Assembly (NCBI GenBank): GCA_964433675.1
Contig: CAYSSJ010000004.1
Coordinates: 104,216 to 168,215 of the forward strand
DNA from: CAYSSJ01 sp964433675
GTDB lineage: Bacteria; Cloacimonadota; Cloacimonadia; Cloacimonadales; TCS61
DNA length: 64,000 bases
Direction: 5' to 3'
The notes below the pieces were generated by a model that saw only the letters and a list, made by a program, of their open reading frames with translations, was not told where the DNA came from and did not search any database. The position numbers and the translations under genes are program-made. Below are positions 40,721-50,302 of this stretch, one piece after another (the first letter of the stretch is position 1; each line of letters begins with the position of its first letter).

Positions 40721-43700
40721 TTATTTCATCAAGAGCATCTTCTTCACGCTGGTGTAGTCTTCGGTGTCCATCCTGTAGAAGAAAATACCACTGCTAACAT
40801 TGCGACCACGCCCATCTCTGCCATCCCAGACTACTTCATGATGCGCAGCATTGAGATTGCTATCGAGCAGGGTGCGTACTTTCTCACCTTTGATATTGAA
40901 GATATCTATTCGTACTCTGCCGGCTTTGTTCAGAGAGAAGCGGATATTTGTATCAGGATTGAATGGGTTGGGATAGTTGCCACGCAGTTCTGTAACAGTT
41001 GGAATGAGCTCATCCGCACCTACACCTATGTAAGTAAATTCTGTCGTGGCAAGCTCGGAATCTCCCCAATTGTAAACTGCCAAAACGCCGGCGATATAGG
41101 TCTGCCCATTTATCAAGTCTTCGAATTGATACTCGGTGTCCTCTGTGGTAGCTACATGAGTATCACCCAGATAAACTTCATATTCTACCAACTCTAGAGG
41201 TGGATCATAATCGGGAGGACTCCAGGAGAATTCGCCTGTGTTTTCAACAACATCTAGATTGGTAGGCATTGGCAGCTCGGGGACTTCTACTTCCATAGAT
41301 ACAGGGATCTCCACCGGGTCACCGGCATTGTTTGTGATGATGATGGTTGCATAATATGTATCCGGAGCGAGATCGGCTGCATCGAATGTGATTCCTATCA
41401 CGTCGCTATCGCCCGGAACGAGTGTGCCGCTATCGGGATCTACAGAGAGCCAATCGACACGTTCACGAGTGGTTAGTCGAGCTTTTGTGGCATTAATACT
41501 CAACCTGTCTCTACCGACACTTGCCTGCCTAAGAGCTTCGTCCACCACAATATCATAGGTAAGATCTTCACCGCCGATATTGCTGATAATTAGCTCTTCT
41601 ACCAGTGTCTCTTCAGGTAAGAGTGATACATCGAACGATTCGGGATCCACAGATATGATCGGACCGGCGGCAACTGCCATATTAGCAGGTACAACAACCG
41701 GGTCTTCCGGTGCATTGTGGTTAACTACTATTTCAGCAGTATGCAGACCGGGTTCTAGCTCCGGATCGGTGGCATCGAAGATCACATCGATATCTACACT
41801 CTCACCTGTAGGTACGATTCCGGAAACAGGATCGGTATATAACCACAGAGGTCCGGAATCACCAAGCTCAATAATCCAGATAACATCATTTTGGGATGTG
41901 CCGATAAATGTCCATAGTCCGGGTATCAATTCATCAGTGATATCCATACCACCGGATATAGCATCACCGGCAATAATGCCATGGGTAGTCACATCAAATG
42001 TTTGAATTGTGGAACCGTTTGTGATATCGATCTGAACCAGATTATTCTGTTCGGTACCGAGTTCTTGAGTATATGCCCAGAGATGAGGACCTCCATCGGT
42101 AACATTCTCCCAGCCTAAGCCGGAGAAACTGCTCGCCGTAGTAGTAATAGTAGATATAGTTGTACCATTTCTATCTATTAGAGTGAGAGGCGGATCCCAA
42201 CCATTAGAGACCCAAAAACCATCATGATCGGGATCATAAGCGATACCACGAACACTTGAGGTTGCTGTTGTACTGAAAGAACTTATCAATGATTCACCAG
42301 CCAGATCCAATTCGTAGATAGTATTACTGTTTGGTGAACCATAGAAATATTCGCCATCGTAAGTAAGATCACGAAGGTTACCGGCACCAGCTATGGTGAA
42401 TTCACCAATGTAGGTTCCGTCTGTTTCATAACGATAGAATCCCGTACTGTTCCAAGCTGCAGTATAGATATGATCTCCGTTTGTTGTTACAGAATACTCA
42501 CCACCTCCAACACCTACCGGGAACCAATCTATCAGATCGAAGATGTCATCCGTCGGTTCTGTATATGATGCATAGGAGGGTCGCGGATCACGATCAGAAC
42601 CTGAAAGATCACTTATCCTGTTTGTGATAGGTTGATTAGCTTTTGTTCTAGTATTTCTGGTTCTAAAACCGAGTACTCTGGATTCATCTTGTTGCACGGA
42701 TATACTATATTCCAGATCACCAGCTCCATCGTTTGTGATCGTCATCGTTTCGGTGATGATCTCGCCGGGATCTATAGTAACATTGAAGTTGGCAGGTGTA
42801 ACGTCGATATCGATATTGCCGAGATCGAAATCTACTACTGTGGTTTCGTCTTCTTCTATCAATACACCGGTTACCGTTTCGGTTTGGTAACCATATAGTG
42901 ATGCCGACACATCATAAGTGCCCGGATAGAGTGGCATAGAATAAAATCCGGTATTGTTCGGATTAGTTGTGATACCATTAGCAGAGATCTCTACATCTTC
43001 TACATTGCCTGTTCCACCGACAAGAGTGACAGTGCCTTCTAAGTAACCATCATCTTCAGCGCCGAATAAGAGCACATCGTCTATACACCACCAGTTGATA
43101 TCCCAAGAATCACCGTCAAAAGTCCAAGCAATTTGGAATGTTTCCGAACCAACATCCGGTGTCTGCACTATGATCTCTTCAACCTGTGGACCGAAGGCGG
43201 CTGCCGGGAAAGTTTCGAATGTTGTCCAATCCACGCCGTCACTGGTAGTCTCCAATCTGAGATCATAACCACCACTAAAGTCATTGTTGAAGTTGCGGAA
43301 TTCGAGGATAAGTGCGGTGTATGCGGAAGTGTCGAGCTCGGGAGTGATCAGTCTTTGTGTAGCTACCGTAGAGGGTGACCAGTAGAAGCGTGCTTCGGGT
43401 TCCTCTCCTCCTGCAGCATTAGTATTACTCTGTTCCCAATTGACATTAGTTCCCGTAGAAGTGGTAGTCCAACCCGGTGGAGGCCAAGCTCCCGAGAAAT
43501 CCTCGTCCAAAAATAATGCTTCGGGGTGGATCACTACATGACAAGGTATGATGATATCCTCACCTTGAGCATTGTGATCAATTACCATATTAGTATCATA
43601 AGTGCCAGCAGTAAAGCCATCTGCATCGAAAGTAACATCGATCACAGCCTGTTCACCCGGAAGAACTGTACCGGAACTTGGGTCAGCGGTTATCAGACCG

Positions 43701-45853
43701 GGGAAGTCGCCTACAGTAATGTCAAAGGTCAAATCATCTCCACCACTATTGCTAATTATCATTTCTTGGGTGTTGCTGGTTCCGTAGGGAAGAACTACGT
43801 TGAATTCTGACACATCGACAGCGATCCATGGACCTGTAGGTGGATCTCCAAAAACCATAATTGCCTGTGGTTTGTTGTCCGAAGTTGTGGTAGTTGGTTG
43901 TGGATTAGTGCTATAGTTTTGAGAATCGGAACGAATAAAACGGAATCCATCCGGAACCGGTGGGTCGTAGATACGGACTATACCGGATTGATCATATGCA
44001 GGAACCATATCGAATACGGTATCTACCAGTATATTATCTACACCATTCCAGATAAAAGGTTCATCCAATGTGATTATATCATAGTCACCGGAAGTAGGCA
44101 TATAGTTAGCGTCAAAATAGACTTCTTCATAGGGACCGGGATCATGAGTAGCAGCATTGGTTGCTGTAGTATGTTTCATTTGGATCCTAAAATTAGGCAG
44201 TGCATGGATGGGAGGACTTTCCACATAGAAACCAAAGCTATACAGAGCAGCAGCACCGGTTACACCGGATGCATTGATCTCAGCTGCTGTATAGACCATC
44301 TGTCCTCGCAAACTACGATAATAGATGTTGATTGGGCTAGCTGTAGTTCCGGTATGAACAGCTGTGCCGGTTCCCAGCATTGCAGTACCTTCCGGGGTGA
44401 TCATAGCAACATTGGATGTAGCAGAACCACCATCACCGATGGAGTTGTATGGCACTACTGTATAATACCAACCACCGGCATTGGGGATATCGTCATCAAT
44501 AAACTCAGTATGGATACCGGTAAGGTCAAAGGTTTCTCCATCTGAACGTTCGATATGATATCCCAATATGGGATTATTGAATGCGCCACCATGTAATCCT
44601 TCGGACGGATTGGTCCAGGTGAGAGTACAAGACATCAAATCCGGTGAAGTTTGTTCAGCAGTCAGATCTTCTACCGCGGCGGGCACATCTTCGCCAACCC
44701 AGGTTAAAGCTGAAGCTGGTAATCCTTCACCAAAAGAGTTCTCACCTAGTACAGTGTAATCGTATATACCGCTTTCAGTAACTGTATCAGTGTAATTATC
44801 GGCTCCACCGATAGTAGGATTGTTGTCTGTGTAGATCAGATCATCACCACGATAAACAAAGATAGCATCAAGTTCGGTAAGTGGATCGCCATTTACTTTG
44901 ATATCGGGATTAGTCCAAGAGATATTAGCTTCCAAAGCGCCACCGGCATCGGGAGTAACAACAAAATCTGTAGGAGCGCCGGGGGCTTCAGGATCGGCTG
45001 CATCACCAAGTTCGAGTACCCAGATCATTTCATTTTGTGCTATTCCCAAAAACACCCACTTACCTGCTACCAACTCATCGGTAATAACCAGACCGCCAGA
45101 TGTGGCACCAGTGGGTATAACACCCGTGGTTGTAACGTCGAATGTTTGTACTGCGGCACCGGTATTCAGATCGATCTGAGTTAGGTCGTTGTTATTATTA
45201 TTCTGACAATATGCCCAAAGATGTGGACCATCTTCCAATACATTTTCCCAAGCCATGCCGGAAATGCTGGTAGTGGTGATTGGAAGACTTGTAACATTAG
45301 AACCGGCACGATTTACCAGTTGTAACGAAGTCGGACTCCACCCAGAACCTACCCAGAAACCATCATGATCGGGATCGTAAGCTATAGACCTAATGGTTGG
45401 TACGGATGTGCTTATCGAGCTTATCAAAACTTCATTTGCCAAGTCCATTTCATAGATAACCGTACTGTTGGGTGAAGCATAGAAATATTGTCCGTCATAA
45501 GTCATATCTCGTAAGCTACCTGCACCGGCGATAGTAAATTCACCAACATACGTGCCATCCAGATCATAACGATAAAACTCGGTAGAATTCCATCTGGCTG
45601 TGTAGATATGGTTGCCATCCGTTGCTACCGGGTATTCACCTTCTTGATTAAAAGGCACGAAATTATCCAACAGGTCGAAAATTTCATCTGTCAGATTTAC
45701 GGGAAAACTGGCATACTCTTCTGGTGCTCTGTCCACTGTTACCTGCTCTTCGACAAGCGCCAGCTTTTCAGATTCTGTCATTTCAAAACGGGCAAAAGCA
45801 GTAACTGTGAACAATAAAAAAATCAGCACGCAAAAAATCAATTTGTGATTCAT
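40721..45853 (-). CDS. Giant secreted multidomain surface protein with sorting domain
   Basis: 1710 residues. Signal peptide (about 1-21) is followed by a propeller-like domain (about 56-285), fibronectin-III-like domains, an ASPM/choice-of-anchor-like domain (VDVSEFNVVLPYG), a MAM-like jelly roll (about 760-930), a carboxypeptidase-regulatory-like segment, a second copy of the propeller-like domain (about 1100-1331), two more choice-of-anchor-like repeats (VDPESFDVSLLPEE), a fibronectin-III-like domain and the C-terminal sorting domain (YPNPFNPDTNIRFSL, FNIKGEKVRTL, SSGIFFYRM). No catalytic motif seen. Likely an adhesin or surface-layer component. Promoter and terminators suggest it is monocistronic. 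Confidence 0.85.
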   Translation of the reverse strand: MNHKLIFCVLIFLLFTVTAFARFEMTESEKLALVEEQVTVDRAPEEYASFPVNLTDEIFDLLDNFVPFNQEGEYPVATDGNHIYTARWNSTEFYRYDLDGTYVGEFTIAGAGSLRDMTYDGQYFYASPNSTVIYEMDLANEVLISSISTSVPTIRSIAYDPDHDGFWVGSGWSPTSLQLVNRAGSNVTSLPITTTSISGMAWENVLEDGPHLWAYCQNNNNNDLTQIDLNTGAAVQTFDVTTTGVIPTGATSGGLVITDELVAGKWVFLGIAQNEMIWVLELGDAADPEAPGAPTDFVVTPDAGGALEANISWTNPDIKVNGDPLTELDAIFVYRGDDLIYTDNNPTIGGADNYTDTVTESGIYDYTVLGENSFGEGLPASALTWVGEDVPAAVEDLTAEQTSPDLMSCTLTWTNPSEGLHGGAFNNPILGYHIERSDGETFDLTGIHTEFIDDDIPNAGGWYYTVVPYNSIGDGGSATSNVAMITPEGTAMLGTGTAVHTGTTASPINIYYRSLRGQMVYTAAEINASGVTGAAALYSFGFYVESPPIHALPNFRIQMKHTTATNAATHDPGPYEEVYFDANYMPTSGDYDIITLDEPFIWNGVDNILVDTVFDMVPAYDQSGIVRIYDPPVPDGFRFIRSDSQNYSTNPQPTTTTSDNKPQAIMVFGDPPTGPWIAVDVSEFNVVLPYGTSNTQEMIISNSGGDDLTFDITVGDFPGLITADPSSGTVLPGEQAVIDVTFDADGFTAGTYDTNMVIDHNAQGEDIIIPCHVVIHPEALFLDEDFSGAWPPPGWTTTSTGTNVNWEQSNTNAAGGEEPEARFYWSPSTVATQRLITPELDTSAYTALILEFRNFNNDFSGGYDLRLETTSDGVDWTTFETFPAAAFGPQVEEIIVQTPDVGSETFQIAWTFDGDSWDINWWCIDDVLLFGAEDDGYLEGTVTLVGGTGNVEDVEISANGITTNPNNTGFYSMPLYPGTYDVSASLYGYQTETVTGVLIEEDETTVVDFDLGNIDIDVTPANFNVTIDPGEIITETMTITNDGAGDLEYSISVQQDESRVLGFRTRNTRTKANQPITNRISDLSGSDRDPRPSYASYTEPTDDIFDLIDWFPVGVGGGEYSVTTNGDHIYTAAWNSTGFYRYETDGTYIGEFTIAGAGNLRDLTYDGEYFYGSPNSNTIYELDLAGESLISSFSTTATSSVRGIAYDPDHDGFWVSNGWDPPLTLIDRNGTTISTITTTASSFSGLGWENVTDGGPHLWAYTQELGTEQNNLVQIDITNGSTIQTFDVTTHGIIAGDAISGGMDITDELIPGLWTFIGTSQNDVIWIIELGDSGPLWLYTDPVSGIVPTGESVDIDVIFDATDPELEPGLHTAEIVVNHNAPEDPVVVPANMAVAAGPIISVDPESFDVSLLPEETLVEELIISNIGGEDLTYDIVVDEALRQASVGRDRLSINATKARLTTRERVDWLSVDPDSGTLVPGDSDVIGITFDAADLAPDTYYATIIITNNAGDPVEIPVSMEVEVPELPMPTNLDVVENTGEFSWSPPDYDPPLELVEYEVYLGDTHVATTEDTEYQFEDLINGQTYIAGVLAVYNWGDSELATTEFTYIGVGADELIPTVTELRGNYPNPFNPDTNIRFSLNKAGRVRIDIFNIKGEKVRTLLDSNLNAAHHEVVWDGRDGRGRNVSSGIFFYRMDTEDYTSVKKMLLMK
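41860..42555. repeat. Intragenic duplication, unit 2
   Basis: About 700 nt encoding the second propeller-like domain of the 1710-residue protein; matches the unit at about 45000-45690 (shared strings include YVGEF/YIGEFTIAGAG, LRDxTYDGxYFY, IAYDPDHDGFWV, GPHLWAY). Confidence 0.85.
45000..45690. repeat. Intragenic duplication, unit 1
   Basis: First copy of the duplicated propeller-like domain, near the N-terminus of the 1710-residue protein, about 3.1 kb from its partner. Confidence 0.85.
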
Positions 45854-46176
45854 TGTAAACCTCCATACTTTTTACAAAAAAATCTCTCTAATTCTTGTCC
45901 TAATAAACTAACTTGATTGCGACATTTTAAAAAACCTAATTATAAACAATAGCTTCGATAGTAACTATACCCCTTCCATTTAGTTTCGACATGAAAATAC
46001 TCATTCTCCCATCTTTTACCAATTTCTTCATAAAAGATCCTTTTATCTTATTTTGATTGAGTGCAAAATATTACAAGATAAGAATTGTTGTCAATTTTTT
46101 TTTGAGTTGTATTTGTGGGTCAATCTTAACAAGATGAATAATAGAGACTTGTCTCTCTCGATCCCTTTAGACAATG
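45854..46176. other. Leader of the 1710-residue protein gene and feoC 3' region
   Basis: No gene. Contains the promoter at 46068-46094, about 215 nt of AT-rich leader, a GGAGG Shine-Dalgarno just before 45853, and, after feoC, a short AGAGA-CAAG-TCTCT hairpin (about 46143-46156) followed by ATTATTC that may weakly terminate the feo operon. Confidence 0.55.
46068..46094 (-). promoter_or_regulatory. Candidate promoter of the 1710-residue protein gene
   Basis: TTGACA (46094-46089) and TAATAT (46073-46068) with a slightly short 15-nt spacer. The distance to the start (about 215 nt) equals that in the C25 peptidase gene, although the leaders are not similar by eye. Confidence 0.5.
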
Positions 46177-46410
46177 TTACTGTTCGACGAGCTGGTATTG
46201 GACATTATCTATCAGTGAGCTGGTACAGGTAGAGCACTTTTTGGTGGAGCATGAAGAACAAAAGAGATCGAATTTCCGCACATATCCTTTTTCTTCCAAG
46301 CGCATCATCATGCTCTCCATAGCATCTCTATCTACATCAAAATGGAGCGAAAGATCTCTGAGGCTAATAATCTTCCGCTCTTGCAACAGCTTTAGAGTAT
46401 CTCTAAGCAT
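46177..46410 (-). CDS. feoC: FeoC-like winged-helix protein with cysteine cluster
   Basis: 77 residues. An N-terminal winged-helix pattern (LRDTLKLLQERKIISLRDLSLHF ... D.. M..RLEEKGYVRK split by turns) is followed by a four-cysteine motif C-x2-C-x4-C-x2-C (CSSCSTKKCSTC), as in FeoC proteins that bind an Fe-S cluster or iron. FeoC is thought to control FeoB activity or stability, or to act as a transcription factor. The start at 46410 overlaps the feoA stop by 8 nt; the longer frame would overlap feoA by 68 nt and is rejected. Last gene of the operon. Confidence 0.85.
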   Translation of the reverse strand: MLRDTLKLLQERKIISLRDLSLHFDVDRDAMESMMMRLEEKGYVRKFDLFCSSCSTKKCSTCTSSLIDNVQYQLVEQ

Positions 46411-46666
46411 CACTATATGACACCAAAATTTCATCAGCGATAGATTTTGCGATGATGTATCTGCATTCACCTACCGAAACAATAACATTCGGATTGAAAG
46501 GTTCATTTTTCACTACCGAAGCAGTAGCACCGGGATACAATCCCATCTCAACTGTTTTCCTGTCCGGATTGACAAGAATGGTTACCTTGCGGTTAACCAT
46601 ACTCTCCGAAAGTGACAATTTGCCTTTTCTATTCTGTTTTCCATGTCTATGTTTATGTTTGAACAT
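46403..46666 (-). CDS. feoA: Ferrous iron transport protein A
   Basis: 87-residue cytoplasmic SH3-like protein that binds the FeoB G-domain region and aids Fe2+ uptake. The FeoA core is recognisable as EMGLYPGATASVV followed by short beta strands (VIVSVGECRYIIAKSIADEILV). The N-terminal 20 residues are unusually basic and His-rich (FKHKHRHGKQNRKGK), perhaps a metal-binding extension. Nine nt after the feoB stop. Confidence 0.88.
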   Translation of the reverse strand: MFKHKHRHGKQNRKGKLSLSESMVNRKVTILVNPDRKTVEMGLYPGATASVVKNEPFNPNVIVSVGECRYIIAKSIADEILVSYSDA

Positions 46667-46675
46667 CTATTACTC

Positions 46676-48895
46676 CTAGTTTATTTCATATTTAAAAGAT
46701 CTCTTACGTAATATGATAATAGTTCCTACAGAAAAAACAACACAACCTATTATCCATCCTAAGGAAGAGAGTGGATTGATGGGGAAGATACTGATCTGAT
46801 AATATATGGTAGCTATTATCCAGGCAAGAATAGTGAGATAAAATACTGAAAACAGTGTCCACTTCAGATTGGTTTCTCTGTAAATAGCAGCTATAGCAGC
46901 CAAACAAGGGGCATATATCAATATGAAGAGAAGATAAGCGAAAGCGTTTTTTTTACCTCCAAACCTGTTTGCCATCTCATTCTCACTGTGAATAACCTCT
47001 TCTTTCTCCTCTCCACCGGCTATAAAGGGAAGAGAAACAAAGGCGTCTTTAATACCACTGAAAAACGAGAAATCATCCTCATCTTCTATATCTATATCTG
47101 AAATTCGAGCATAAAGAGCATCCAATGTTCCGATAATGACTTCCTTGGCAAAAATACCGGTGAATAAGCCGACCGTTGCGGGCCAGTTGTCCTCTTCTAT
47201 ACCCATTGGTTTGAATATAGGTGTGATCGTCTTACCTGCAAAACTAAGGATAGATTTTTCATTGCTTTCGAATCTGATCTCACCATCTGTTCCGATAGAA
47301 TTAAGAAAACTTAACACGACTACCGCGATAAGAATTACTTTGCCCGCTCTTAACACAAAGCTCTTCAACCTAGTCCAAGTATGCAGTAAAATTCCATTTA
47401 TTGTAGGAATGTGATATGGTGGTAATTCCATCACAAAAGCAGACATTTCTCCTCTCAAGATGGTGTTTTTGAAAACAAATCCCATCAAAATAGCAAGAAC
47501 AATGCCGATAGTGTATAAGAGAAAGATTACCGTTCCCCCGATCTGCGGGAAGAAAATGGTAGCAAAAAGCGCATAAACAGGCAATTTTGCCCCGCATGAC
47601 ATCAGAGGATTGATCATGATGGTAAGTATCCGATCACGGTTGTTACCCAGAGTTCGTGTAGCCATCACTGCCGGTACGGTGCAGCCAAATCCTACCAACA
47701 TCGGGATAAAAGCCTTGCCCGGCAGTCCGATATATCGCATGAATCTATCCATCACAAAAGCAGCTCGGGACATGTAACCGGAGTCTTCCAATATAGATAA
47801 ACAGAGGAAGATGAAGAAAATGGGTGGGATGAAGGTGGAGACAGTCTCAATGCCACCTCCCACACCTTCTGCTAAGAAGATGATCAGCCAATCGGGAGAA
47901 CCGATAGCTCCAAGTAGATGAGCGAATCCATCCACAAAAATTGTTCCGAAGAACAACTCGAAAAATTCGATAAAACTTTCACCGACAGTTACAGTTAGGG
48001 TAAAAACAAGATACATGATCGTCAAAAATATGGGGATACCCAGAAAACGATTGAGCACGATCGTATCTATAGCATCGGAGATAGTCTTACGAAGCTCGGA
48101 TTCGCGGTGGATAACATCTTTGGCTAAACCATGAATGAAACCGTAACGACCATCCGCTACCACAATATCTGCTTCCAGATGGGTATGCTTTTCGATCTTC
48201 CTTATCTCTTCTTTGATGATATCAGCGTGCGCATCCTCTGTGATCTCAATCGCCAATTCATCCGATTCGAGTAATTTTATTGCCAGCCAACGCTGATCTA
48301 CATTATGTTCTTCAGCTTTGTCTCTGCTTTTGGACATTAATCTCTCGATAGCATCCTCGACTACAGAATCATAAAAAACTCTGGTTTGAGATACTTTGTG
48401 TGACAAGGCAGCTTCGATGATAGCATCACGGAGTTTATCTACGCCTATTCTTTTGGTAGCAACGATCGGGATTACCGGGCAGCCCAAGTGCTGAGCAAGA
48501 TGCTCTATCTCGATCTTGATCTTTCGCTGTTTGGCAATATCCGTCATATTCAGAGCAACAATTAGCGGACGTTTCATTTCCAAAATCTGGGTGGTTAGAT
48601 AAAGATTCCTTTCCAAGTTGGTAGCATCGATGATATTCACTACCAGATCGGGTTGTCCTTCCAATATATATTCACGCGATATCTTCTCATCCAAAGAATA
48701 GGAAGAAAAAGAATATATCCCCGGAAGATCGATCACATTAATATGATAATTGTTATGAGTAAAACGCCCCTCTTTGCGCTCTACGGTTACTCCGGGCCAA
48801 TTACCGACTTTTTGTCGGGCACCGGTGAGAGCATTGAAAAGAGTAGTTTTACCAGAATTGGGATTACCTGCCAACGCTATTGTTAATTTATTCAT
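46676..48895 (-). CDS. feoB: Ferrous iron transporter FeoB
   Basis: 739 residues. N-terminal G-protein domain with GNPNSGKTTLFN (G1), DLPGIYSFSSYS (G3) and NMTD (G4), a helical GDI-like region (about 175-270), then a polytopic membrane domain with two Gate motifs; the conserved Cys lies in VGFGCTVPAVMATRTL and the second in NPLMSCGAKLPVYAL. Imports Fe2+ across the inner membrane, fitting anaerobic life. The start overlaps the fur stop by 8 nt. Confidence 0.97.
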   Translation of the reverse strand: MNKLTIALAGNPNSGKTTLFNALTGARQKVGNWPGVTVERKEGRFTHNNYHINVIDLPGIYSFSSYSLDEKISREYILEGQPDLVVNIIDATNLERNLYLTTQILEMKRPLIVALNMTDIAKQRKIKIEIEHLAQHLGCPVIPIVATKRIGVDKLRDAIIEAALSHKVSQTRVFYDSVVEDAIERLMSKSRDKAEEHNVDQRWLAIKLLESDELAIEITEDAHADIIKEEIRKIEKHTHLEADIVVADGRYGFIHGLAKDVIHRESELRKTISDAIDTIVLNRFLGIPIFLTIMYLVFTLTVTVGESFIEFFELFFGTIFVDGFAHLLGAIGSPDWLIIFLAEGVGGGIETVSTFIPPIFFIFLCLSILEDSGYMSRAAFVMDRFMRYIGLPGKAFIPMLVGFGCTVPAVMATRTLGNNRDRILTIMINPLMSCGAKLPVYALFATIFFPQIGGTVIFLLYTIGIVLAILMGFVFKNTILRGEMSAFVMELPPYHIPTINGILLHTWTRLKSFVLRAGKVILIAVVVLSFLNSIGTDGEIRFESNEKSILSFAGKTITPIFKPMGIEEDNWPATVGLFTGIFAKEVIIGTLDALYARISDIDIEDEDDFSFFSGIKDAFVSLPFIAGGEEKEEVIHSENEMANRFGGKKNAFAYLLFILIYAPCLAAIAAIYRETNLKWTLFSVFYLTILAWIIATIYYQISIFPINPLSSLGWIIGCVVFSVGTIIILRKRSFKYEIN

Positions 48896-49346
48896 TGCTT
48901 TCCTTTCTGTCAGATTTATTCGATCGGCATTTTTTACACAGTCCCAAGATCTCTATCTTGTATTCTTTGATCTGGAAATTGATCTTCTTCGATAACTGCT
49001 CCATCACAGGCTCGAATTTATCCGAATTTATCTCAATTACAGAATGGCAATTGTTGCAAAAGAAATGCAGATGGTTATCGTGCCCGTAGATGTGTTCGTA
49101 ATAATCTTTGCCGTTATGCCGGAAAGATTGTCTGATCAAACCGGCATCTATCAAAAGGGGGATAGTACGATAGACAGTAGCACGAGAGACATTTTTGTGC
49201 CGGCTGCGGATTTGGGTATAGATAGTATCAGCATCGAAATGGTCGTGTGTCTTGAAAATGTAATCGATAATTATCTTTCGTGGCAGGGTTAGCTTCAAAC
49301 CCCGCTTATAAAGATACTCTTTAAATATCTTTTCATATTCTTTCAT
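48888..49346 (-). CDS. fur: Fur-family metalloregulator
   Basis: 152 residues. Winged-helix N-terminal half (LTLPRKIIIDYIFKTHDHFDADTIY ... VSRATVYRTIPLLIDAGLI in two blocks) and a dimerisation domain with metal ligands in HIYGHDNHLHFFC and the structural zinc site CNNC / CKKC. Being first in an operon with feoB, feoA and feoC argues for an iron sensor (Fur) rather than PerR or Zur. The start at 49346 has AAGGTGGG upstream; the longer frame is rejected. A perfect palindrome at 49410-49422 near the promoter is a candidate operator, which would make the operon self-regulated. Confidence 0.93.
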   Translation of the reverse strand: MKEYEKIFKEYLYKRGLKLTLPRKIIIDYIFKTHDHFDADTIYTQIRSRHKNVSRATVYRTIPLLIDAGLIRQSFRHNGKDYYEHIYGHDNHLHFFCNNCHSVIEINSDKFEPVMEQLSKKINFQIKEYKIEILGLCKKCRSNKSDRKESNE

Positions 49347-49368
49347 AATAACCCACCTTTCGGTGAGC

Positions 49369-49397
49369 AAAATCTCCAAGCAAAGGAAAGCTGTCAA
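49369..49397 (-). promoter_or_regulatory. Candidate fur-feoBAC promoter
   Basis: TTGACA (49397-49392), 17-nt spacer, GATTTT (49374-49369), about 25 nt upstream of fur. Confidence 0.45.
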
Positions 49398-49409
49398 GAA
49401 TTATTTGCG

Positions 49410-49422
49410 ATTGAGTCTCAAT
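49410..49422. promoter_or_regulatory. Candidate Fur-family operator
   Basis: ATTGAG-T-CTCAAT, a perfect 6-1-6 palindrome, the geometry of Fur-family boxes (7-1-7). It lies 12 nt upstream of the -35 box and immediately after the stop of the cation-efflux gene. Sequence differs from the classical Fur box, so binding is a guess. Confidence 0.4.
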
Positions 49423-50298
49423 TTAAAATAAGCCGGGTGCCGATGATCGGCATTGAAGTTCATTCTCCAGTTGAATTACATGATGCTCTATGCCATAATC
49501 ATTCCATAATAGTGTTTTTACCGATTGCAGGATTTCATCATTCTCATGTGAAGGACAACAATCCAATACAATATGGCAGGATAAGAAGACTTCCTGTGAA
49601 TTTATCGACCAAAGATGGAGGTTGTGAACATCGCGCACATGTTCAAGTGAAGCTATGCTTTTGTATACTTCCGAGATTTCTATATCGTCCGGTGTTCCCA
49701 TCATCAGGATATGAACAGCTTTTTTGAGGATATCCAGCCCACCCCAAAAGATCATTGCGGCTATGGTGAAGCTGATGATCAAGTCAAATACCATGTTACC
49801 GGTAATCTTCATTATGATGGCAGCGGCTATAACTGCCAAAGATGAGATAGCGTCGTAAAAAAGGTGCAGATATGCTGCCTTGAGATTTATGGTTTCATGT
49901 TTGTCTTTGTGCAGGATAATCATAGATATCACATTACCCAGAAGACTGATAGAAGCTATGGGGATCATGATGGAGAGAATGATGTGCGGTGGATCTGCAA
50001 ACCGCTGAAATGATTCATAGACGATATAAAAAGCGATTCCCCACAAAGCAAGTGCATTTATAAGAGCAGTGAAGATCTCCATTCGTTTCCAACCGAAAGT
50101 ATATTTCGCGGATGGTTTTTTCCCGGTCAGTTTCTCGCCAATCCAGCTCAAAGTAAGCGAGATAACATCGCTGAGATTATGAGCGGCATCGGAGATAAGC
50201 GCTAAACTGCCGGAGAGTACACCACCGATATACTCACATATTGTAATGATGAGATTTACTACAATCGCCCAGCCAATACTTTTGCCGTGTGTATGCAT
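49423..50298 (-). CDS. Cation diffusion facilitator metal/proton antiporter
   Basis: 291 residues, six predicted transmembrane helices and a C-terminal cytoplasmic domain. CDF hallmarks: SLALISDAAHNLSDV in helix 2 (metal-binding Asp residues), KPSAKYTFGWKR loop, and the helix-5 HLFYDAISSLAVI motif (His and Asp ligands), a pattern most often linked to Zn2+/Cd2+ export as in CzcD/ZitB. Exports divalent metal against protons. It follows the TIR-like gene by 4 nt and precedes fur, the only other metal-related genes nearby. Metal specificity is not proven. Confidence 0.92.
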   Translation of the reverse strand: MHTHGKSIGWAIVVNLIITICEYIGGVLSGSLALISDAAHNLSDVISLTLSWIGEKLTGKKPSAKYTFGWKRMEIFTALINALALWGIAFYIVYESFQRFADPPHIILSIMIPIASISLLGNVISMIILHKDKHETINLKAAYLHLFYDAISSLAVIAAAIIMKITGNMVFDLIISFTIAAMIFWGGLDILKKAVHILMMGTPDDIEISEVYKSIASLEHVRDVHNLHLWSINSQEVFLSCHIVLDCCPSHENDEILQSVKTLLWNDYGIEHHVIQLENELQCRSSAPGLF

Positions 50299-50302
50299 AA
50301 GC

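Noticed and set aside
43898..44545. A 215-codon plus-strand frame inside the 1710-residue protein gene
   Set aside because: Shadow of a strongly supported minus-strand coding sequence; no start signals and low-complexity composition.
37774..46094. A common regulatory leader in the two genes whose promoters both lie about 215 nt upstream
   Set aside because: Apart from length and AT-richness the two leaders show no shared sequence or structure by eye.
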